Shown here piece by piece: positions 59,070 through 64,000 of a stretch of 64,000 nucleotides of DNA. The DNA comes from Shimia_B sp039815465 (lineage in GTDB: Bacteria > Pseudomonadota > Alphaproteobacteria > Rhodobacterales > Rhodobacteraceae). The translations under genes were made by a program, and so were the position numbers. The stretch is from the NCBI GenBank assembly GCA_039815465.1, contig JBCBZG010000016.1:1-64000 (forward strand). Direction: 5' to 3'. The stretch's first letter is position 1. Each line of letters opens with the position of its first letter. Under the pieces are notes generated by a model. It made no database searches. It had not been told where the DNA came from and saw only the letters and a program-made list of their open reading frames with translations.

Positions 59070-60274
59070 AGCGGGTGGTCATTACCGGCGCGGGGACGGT
59101 CAACGCCCTTGGCCAAAACGTGCCCGACACGATGGCGGCCATGGCCGAGGGCAAGCTTGGGATCGGCGATCTTGAGTTCCCGAATGTGGACCGACTGTCC
59201 ATCCGCATCGGCGGGCAAGTGACGGGCTACGACGAATCGGCCCATTTCAACCGCCAGCAAATCGCGCTCTATGACCGCTTCACGCAGTTCACGCTGCTCG
59301 CCGCGCGAGAGGCGATTGGCCAGGCGGGCCTCACCTTTGGCGGGGAGTTGGCGGCGCGCGCGGGCGTCGTGCTGGGAACCGCGGCGGGCGGGATGAACAC
59401 CTGGGAAGACAACTACCGCGCCGTCTATGAGGAAGGGAAGAACCGCGTTCATCCCTTTGTCGTCCCCAAGCTCATGAACAACGCCGCCGCCAGCCATGTG
59501 AGCATGGAATACAACCTCAAAGGTCCGTCTTTCACCGTTTCGACCGCTTGCGCGTCATCGAACCACGCCATGGGGCTCGCGTTTCAGATGATCCGCTCCG
59601 GCGGGGCTTTGGCTATGGTCACAGGCGGGTCGGAGGCGATGCTGACCTTTGGCGGCATTAAGGCATGGGAGGGGCTGCGCGTGATGTCGCGCGACGCCTG
59701 CCGCCCGTTTTCGGCCAACCGCAACGGGATGGTTCAGGGGGAGGGGGCAGGCGTCTTTGTGTTCGAGGACCGCGACCACGCAATGGCACGTGGCGCCGAT
59801 ATCCTGGCGGAGGTTACGGGCTTTGCGATGACGTCCGACGCAGCCGATATCGTGATGCCGTCGCAACAGGGGGCCGCCCGTGCAATTGCCGGGGCGCTCA
59901 AGGACGCGCAGATGGCCCCCGAGGATATCACCTATATCAACGCCCACGGCACCGGCACCGCGGCCAATGATAAAACCGAATGCGCCGCCGTGGCGTCCGC
60001 CTTTGGCGCGCAGGCAGACCGGCTGATGATTTCTTCGACCAAAAGCATGCACGGGCACTGTATCGGCGGCACCGGCGCGGTGGAGCTTTTGGCCTGCATC
60101 ATGGCGCTTCGCGACGGGGTTGTCGCGCCCACCATCGGGTATCAGGCGCCGGACCCGGAATGCGCGCTTGATGTTGTACCGAATGAGGCGCGCCAGGTCC
60201 GTGTGACCGGCGCGCTGTCCAACGCGTTCGCGTTCGGTGGTCTCAACGCCGTGCTTGCCTTGCGCGCCGCCTAG
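59066..60274 (+). CDS. Beta-ketoacyl-ACP synthase (FabF-type)
   Basis: A 402-residue condensing enzyme. The catalytic triad is Cys162 (VSTACASSNHAM), His294 (INAHGTGT) and His331 (MHGHCIGG), the FabF/KAS II order. It extends an acyl-ACP with malonyl-ACP. Coupled to an ACP by an ATGA overlap, so it is likely a specialised synthase rather than the housekeeping FabF. It converges with the IalB gene with a 4-bp overlap. Confidence 0.94.
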   Translation: MKRVVITGAGTVNALGQNVPDTMAAMAEGKLGIGDLEFPNVDRLSIRIGGQVTGYDESAHFNRQQIALYDRFTQFTLLAAREAIGQAGLTFGGELAARAGVVLGTAAGGMNTWEDNYRAVYEEGKNRVHPFVVPKLMNNAAASHVSMEYNLKGPSFTVSTACASSNHAMGLAFQMIRSGGALAMVTGGSEAMLTFGGIKAWEGLRVMSRDACRPFSANRNGMVQGEGAGVFVFEDRDHAMARGADILAEVTGFAMTSDAADIVMPSQQGAARAIAGALKDAQMAPEDITYINAHGTGTAANDKTECAAVASAFGAQADRLMISSTKSMHGHCIGGTGAVELLACIMALRDGVVAPTIGYQAPDPECALDVVPNEARQVRVTGALSNAFAFGGLNAVLALRAA

Positions 60275-60855
60275 GACCCCGACAGGCCGTCAAAGGCTGC
60301 GGTGAACCCGGTCAGCGAAATCGGCAGCTCCACAATCGTTTCAGGCGATTGCGCCGGCACAACGGTCACGAGCGCTACTGCGCCGGCCTTATACGTGTCC
60401 ACATCCTCTTGCGTCAGGCCGATGCGCGAAAAGCATCCAACGCGGGTGCAAAAGGCAAAGGGGTAGCGCTTTTCCACGCCGCCATCGACGCTGATCGTCA
60501 GCTGACGGGTCAGCAGCGTTTCAAGCGGGGTCGTCACCGTCGCGCCCGCAGCTGCCTGCCCGCCGCCCGCAATCGGCACGAGGGAAACCTCTGCGATGGC
60601 ATTACCTTCGCTGTCGAGAAGCAGTTGATAGGCTTCGCACGGATCATCGCCGCTTTCGGTCGTCAGACAGCGGTGGGCCCAGTCCCCGAATGTTTCTTTG
60701 ATATATCTTTCACCAACGGTGCGGCCTTCGACGACCGTCTCTCCCATGCTGAGCCCGTCCTCAGTCGGGGCCGCGGGGTCGCTCGCGGTTTCTTGCGCGC
60801 TGACCTGAAGCGCAAATCCCAATCCAAAAAGCACGAGCGCCAAACGCACAAACAT
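60271..60855 (-). CDS. Invasion-associated locus B (IalB) family protein
   Basis: A 194-residue exported protein. The start at 60855 follows GGAGGAG; signal peptide MFVRLALVLFGLGFALQVSA. The IalB domain follows: FGDWAHRCLTTESGDDPCEAY with a Cys pair, a beta-rich core, and FAFCTRVGCFSRIGL with a second Cys pair. IalB-like proteins are periplasmic, common in alphaproteobacteria and not limited to invasive species. Role in envelope homeostasis is only presumed. A candidate small RNA lies upstream on the same strand. Confidence 0.92.
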   Translation of the reverse strand: MFVRLALVLFGLGFALQVSAQETASDPAAPTEDGLSMGETVVEGRTVGERYIKETFGDWAHRCLTTESGDDPCEAYQLLLDSEGNAIAEVSLVPIAGGGQAAAGATVTTPLETLLTRQLTISVDGGVEKRYPFAFCTRVGCFSRIGLTQEDVDTYKAGAVALVTVVPAQSPETIVELPISLTGFTAAFDGLSGS

Positions 60856-60973
60856 CCTGTCTCTCCTCCGTCCGAGTTTTAGGCGGACTACCACGCTGCC
60901 AGGGCGGTGTCAGGGCGAAAACGGGGGCGCGTGCCAACACTGCGCGGAGCGGCGCCGAGCGTCCCATCTGCTC

Positions 60974-61043
60974 AAAATAGAAAAGGGCCCGCAAGCGCGA
61001 ACCCTCTTCTTTTTTCTCTCCCCGTCGGACTGGCCGACTTATT
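60974..61043 (-). ncRNA. Candidate ~70-nt small RNA (or terminated leader)
   Basis: Reverse strand. A first hairpin GTCGG-CCAGT-CCGAC, an AG-rich linker GGGGAGAGAAAAAAGAAGAG, and a second hairpin GGGTTCGC-GCTT-GCGGGCCC (8 bp with two G-U pairs) followed by TTTTCTATTTT, which is a typical rho-independent terminator. A -35/-10 pair lies just upstream. It ends about 120 bp before the IalB gene, so it is a separate short transcript or an attenuated leader of it. The purine-rich linker could pair with ribosome sites. Confidence 0.5.
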
Positions 61044-61049
61044 GAGGGC

Positions 61050-61078
61050 ACGCTAGGGGCGGTGCGACCTTGCGTCAA
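61050..61078 (-). promoter_or_regulatory. Promoter of the candidate small RNA
   Basis: Reverse strand TTGACG (61073-61078), a 17-nt spacer and TAGCGT (61050-61055). This is close to the sigma-70 consensus used in Rhodobacterales and places the start near 61043. Confidence 0.5.
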
Positions 61079-61220
61079 CAGGGATTCTCAGGAAAACGCG
61101 GGAAATAAGGCCGTTAGCGGCGGTTCCTACCGCAACCTTGCTCTTCGCGCGGGAAAGCTGTCTGGTCGCAAGAAACGGGCGCTCAAATGCTGCGCCGCAA
61201 CATGGGTGGAGCGTGTGAGT

Positions 61221-62762
61221 ATGGCACAGAATGGTCTTTTTGTCGGGGGCGGCGGCGACGGGTACGGCACGGCGCAAGAGCTGCTTTTGAACTACGCCAA
61301 CCGCCACGGGCTGATCGCTGGGGCGACCGGCACCGGCAAGACGGTGACGCTGCAAATTCTAGCCGAAAGCTTTTCCTCCCAGGGCGTCCCGGTCTTTTTG
61401 TCAGATGTCAAAGGCGACCTGTCGGGCTTGGCGAAAGCGGGGCGGGCGGACTTTAAGCTCCATGACGCGTTCACAAGCCGCGCGGCGACCATCGGGTTTG
61501 AGGACTATACTTACGAGGCCTTTCCGGTGACGTTCTGGGACCTCTTCGGCGACCAGGGCCACCCCGTGCGCACAACGGTCGCAGAAATGGGCCCGCTCCT
61601 CATTGCGCGGCTCCTGGAGCTGACCGAGGCGCAGGAGGGGATCCTCAACATCGCCTTTCGGGTGGCCGATGAACAAGGTCTGCCGCTTTTGGATCTTAAG
61701 GACCTGCAAGCGCTGCTCGTGTGGGTGGGCGAAAACGGGCGTCAGCTTAGCTTACGGTACGGCAATGTCAGTGCGGCCTCGGTGGGTGCGATCCAGCGGC
61801 GGCTTCTTGTGTTGGAAAACCAAGGCGCGGCGCGGCTCTTTGGCGAACCCGCGCTGGCGCTGTCGGACATCATGGCGCGCGACGCAGATGGCCGCGGGCG
61901 CATCAACATCCTGGCGGCCGATAAACTCATGGCCGCCCCGCGGCTCTACGCCACTTTTCTGTTGTGGCTCCTGTCCGAACTCTTTGAGGAGCTGCCAGAG
62001 GTCGGCGACCCCGATAAGCCTAAGCTGGTCTTTTTCTTCGACGAGGCGCACCTGCTCTTTGACGACGCGCCCAAAGCGCTGGTCGACAAGGTCGAACAGG
62101 TTGCGCGGCTTATCCGGTCCAAAGGGGTGGGCGTCTATTTCATCACCCAGAACCCCGACGACATCCCGGAGGATATCTTGGGCCAGCTCGGCAACCGCGT
62201 GCAGCACGCGCTGCGCGCCTTTACTGCGCGCGACCGCAAAGCGCTGCGCATGGCCGCAGAGACTTATCGCGAAAACCCTGCCTTCGACACCGAAACTGCC
62301 ATCCGCGAGGTCGGCGTGGGGGAGGCCGTGACATCGTTCCTTGAACGCAAGGGCATTCCGGGCGTGGTCGAGCGGACGCTGATCCGCCCGCCATCGAGCC
62401 AGCTTGGTCCGATCACAGACAGCGAACGGCGCGATGTCATGGCGCTGAGCCCGATCGAGGGCAAATACGAGGCGCTGAAAGACCGCGAAAGCGCCTATGA
62501 GATGCTCATGGCCCGCGCAGATAAGGCCGCGAAAGAGGCGGAAGTCGCCGAAGCGCAGGAGGATGAGGCGCCCCCCGCCGAACGCGAGTTCCGCACCGCA
62601 CGCCGGTTTTCCGGCACCCGCGTCGCCCGATCCAGCGCCCGACGCACGCGCAGCGGTGGCGTCGGTGACGCGCTCGGCCAAGCGCTCATTAAGGAGCTGC
62701 GGGGCACCACGGGACGCCGCATCGTGCGCGGCGTGCTCGGGAGCTTGTTCAAGGGCCGCTAA
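61221..62762 (+). CDS. HerA/YjgR-like ATPase (DUF853)
   Basis: A 513-residue P-loop ATPase. Walker A is AGATGTGKTVTL near the N-terminus, Walker B is KLVFFFDEAHLLFDDAP, and a sensor-like stretch FITQNPDDIPEDILGQLGNR follows. It belongs to the HerA-FtsK superfamily DUF853 (YjgR); its biological role is not established. The C-terminal ~60 residues are Arg-rich (RTARRFSGTRVARSSARRTR) and may bind nucleic acid or membrane. The ATG at 61221 follows GGAGCG; a GTG at 61215 is possible. It converges with a 4-bp overlap on the next gene. Confidence 0.9.
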   Translation: MAQNGLFVGGGGDGYGTAQELLLNYANRHGLIAGATGTGKTVTLQILAESFSSQGVPVFLSDVKGDLSGLAKAGRADFKLHDAFTSRAATIGFEDYTYEAFPVTFWDLFGDQGHPVRTTVAEMGPLLIARLLELTEAQEGILNIAFRVADEQGLPLLDLKDLQALLVWVGENGRQLSLRYGNVSAASVGAIQRRLLVLENQGAARLFGEPALALSDIMARDADGRGRINILAADKLMAAPRLYATFLLWLLSELFEELPEVGDPDKPKLVFFFDEAHLLFDDAPKALVDKVEQVARLIRSKGVGVYFITQNPDDIPEDILGQLGNRVQHALRAFTARDRKALRMAAETYRENPAFDTETAIREVGVGEAVTSFLERKGIPGVVERTLIRPPSSQLGPITDSERRDVMALSPIEGKYEALKDRESAYEMLMARADKAAKEAEVAEAQEDEAPPAEREFRTARRFSGTRVARSSARRTRSGGVGDALGQALIKELRGTTGRRIVRGVLGSLFKGR

Positions 62763-63211
62763 CGGTCGCCCGGCTCCTTTCCGATCAGCACATCGGTCAC
62801 AGCTTGATAGGTGGAGGCATAGCGGCTTTCGGCAATCTTCCAGGTGCCGTCTATCCGCCGTAGGACGCCGTGGGCGTAGGTCTCTTCCCCCAGTTGCCCA
62901 GACTTGAACAGGTACTTGGACACAAATGTCGCCTCCACCGCATCGGGGCCGCGAAACTCGGCGACGATGAGCGTCCGGTGCAGGTCCACGACCTCTTCGG
63001 TTCCAAAAAAGGCCGTCATCCGATCAAAGATGGCGCGCAGCTCTGCATCCTCGGAGATGACCCTGTCACCGTCAAAGCTTCCGATGAGCTGCGGCAGATG
63101 GCAACACGCTTTAAAACGGGCGTAGTCACCCGTTAAGTAGGCCACCCGGGTTTCTTCCAACACGTGGTTGGCGACGGCCCGTGCCGCACGGTCTGAACTG
63201 GTATCCCCCAT
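62759..63211 (-). CDS. NTF2-like protein of unknown function
   Basis: A 150-residue cytoplasmic protein with the helix-helix-sheet layout of an NTF2/SnoaL-like fold: YLTGDYARFKACCHLPQLIG, an acidic loop and RIDGTWKIAESRY at the C-terminus. It is unrelated at sequence level to the tandem SnoaL proteins at 31-38 kb. It follows the CorC-like gene by 6 bp on the same strand, so may be cotranscribed. Confidence 0.75.
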   Translation of the reverse strand: MGDTSSDRAARAVANHVLEETRVAYLTGDYARFKACCHLPQLIGSFDGDRVISEDAELRAIFDRMTAFFGTEEVVDLHRTLIVAEFRGPDAVEATFVSKYLFKSGQLGEETYAHGVLRRIDGTWKIAESRYASTYQAVTDVLIGKEPGDR

Positions 63212-63217
63212 CGCCCC

Positions 63218-64000
63218 CTAAAGCGCGCGAACCTTGAGCTTGGTGATCCGGTTTGCCTCCTTTTCGAGGACCTCAAACCGGAAGCCGTGAAAGCTAAAGA
63301 CCTGCCCGACCGTGGGAATCATCTGCGCCTCATGGATCACAAGGCCCGCGACTGTGTTGGCCTCATCGTCGGGGAGGCTCCAGTCATGGGCGCGGTTAAG
63401 ATCGCGGATCGTCATGGCCCCATCAATCAGGTACTGCCCATCCCCGGTCGTCGCGACCTCCTCCTCCTCGTGGTCGAATTCGTCGGCGATTTCGCCCACA
63501 ATTTCTTCCAAGATGTCTTCGAGCGTGAGTAGTCCTTGGAGAGAGCCGTATTCGTCAACCACCAGCGCGAAATGGGCGCGGCGGCGCAAGAATTCGCGCA
63601 TCTGATCGTCAAGTGTCGTGGTTTCGGGCACAAAATAAGGCTCCATCGCCACGTCGAGCACGTCAAACTCCGCCACGTCGCGGCGCACCATTCGGTCCAT
63701 CGCCCGCGCGAGGTCCTTGGCGTGAATCACGCCCACGATGTTTTCAGGGTCATCTTTGTAAAGCGGCAGGCGGGTGTGGCGGCTTTGGAGGCATAAGGAC
63801 AGGATTTCGCGCGGGGGCAGCGCGCTATCGATCATCTCGATGCCCGAGCGGTGCAGCATGATCTCTTCGACGGTGCGCTCTGCTAGGTCGAGCGCGCCGA
63901 GGATCCGGTCGCGATCCTCCTTTTCGACGATCCCCTCCTGCTGGCCGAGGCTCAGCGCGCCTGCGATCTCTTCTCGTACCGCAAGCACATTCGCGCCCGG
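63218..64000 (-). CDS. CorC/HlyC-family CBS-domain protein (C-terminal part)
   Basis: The reverse-strand frame stays open to the window edge, so the gene continues beyond it. The visible 260 residues hold two CBS motifs (IMLHRSGIEMIDSALPPREI and YGSLQGLLTLEDILEEIVGE) and the C-terminal transporter-associated CorC/HlyC domain ending FEVLEKEANRITKLKVRAL. Such proteins affect Mg2+/Co2+ efflux or, in the short form with YbeX, ribosome biogenesis. Whether an N-terminal membrane domain (CNNM) exists is outside the window. Confidence 0.9.
   Translation of the reverse strand, partial: PGANVLAVREEIAGALSLGQQEGIVEKEDRDRILGALDLAERTVEEIMLHRSGIEMIDSALPPREILSLCLQSRHTRLPLYKDDPENIVGVIHAKDLARAMDRMVRRDVAEFDVLDVAMEPYFVPETTTLDDQMREFLRRRAHFALVVDEYGSLQGLLTLEDILEEIVGEIADEFDHEEEEVATTGDGQYLIDGAMTIRDLNRAHDWSLPDDEANTVAGLVIHEAQMIPTVGQVFSFHGFRFEVLEKEANRITKLKVRAL

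Noticed and set aside
62759..63211. A fifth member of the SnoaL quartet
   Set aside because: It has one NTF2-like domain, no shared signature with the four tandem proteins and sits in a different gene context.

Overview
The window reads as chromosomal DNA of a high-GC alphaproteobacterium of the Rhodobacterales (roseobacter group). This is an inference from gene content: a VPLPA-CTERM sorted protein, a DmdC-type acyl-CoA dehydrogenase in a MerR-controlled beta-oxidation cluster, TTT and MalFG-type uptake systems, IalB, and an alphaproteobacterial tRNA-Gly(CCC). No species can be named.

Layout. 0-2.8 kb: a partial thioesterase, an AraC regulator, an esterase, and tRNA-Gly(CCC) beside a degraded copy of itself. 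2.9-11.2 kb: a tricarboxylate catabolic module, made of a TctCBA importer, a family III CoA-transferase and a citryl-CoA-lyase-like protein. It is divergent from a TctDE two-component pair with an extra periplasmic binding protein, and two perfect tandem 11-bp repeats lie between the divergent genes. 11.1-15.4 kb: a membrane protein, an acyl-CoA synthetase, an EamA exporter and a coupled sulfotransferase. 15.5-25.6 kb: beta-oxidation (GST, thiolase, cupin, FadJ, acyl-CoA dehydrogenase, two MerR regulators), two hot-dog thioesterases and a MATE pump. 25.6-30.8 kb: housekeeping genes (PyrD, DUF952, 5'-nucleotidase, HMCES/YedK, rhodanese, SDR).

30.9-38.5 kb: a minus-strand cluster of four tandem-domain SnoaL/NTF2-like proteins around a MalFG-type ABC importer (binding protein plus two permeases) that has no ATPase gene. 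This is one of the more unusual assemblies here.

39.3-54.5 kb: an accessory block flanked by two decayed insertion sequences (IS5-like and IS3-like). It carries a LuxR-type response regulator facing a hybrid histidine kinase; two tandem secreted proteins of unknown family with four shared cysteines; an operon of a secretin-like lipoprotein, a pentapeptide-repeat lipoprotein and a Tat-exported binding protein; and, divergent from that operon, a SulP transporter with a cyclic-nucleotide-binding domain followed 2 bp later by a membrane adenylate cyclase with a 2Fe-2S ferredoxin domain. A 21-bp dyad motif is repeated 53-62 nt upstream of three genes of the block, suggesting one regulon.

55.2-64 kb: envelope genes (DUF882 peptidase, L,D-transpeptidase, LpxD, ACP, ketoacyl synthase, IalB), a candidate ~70-nt small RNA with its own promoter and terminator, a HerA/YjgR-like ATPase, an NTF2-like protein and a partial CorC/HlyC protein. 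Two families of dispersed intergenic repeats occur, three copies each. No rRNA, CRISPR array or intact transposase was seen.
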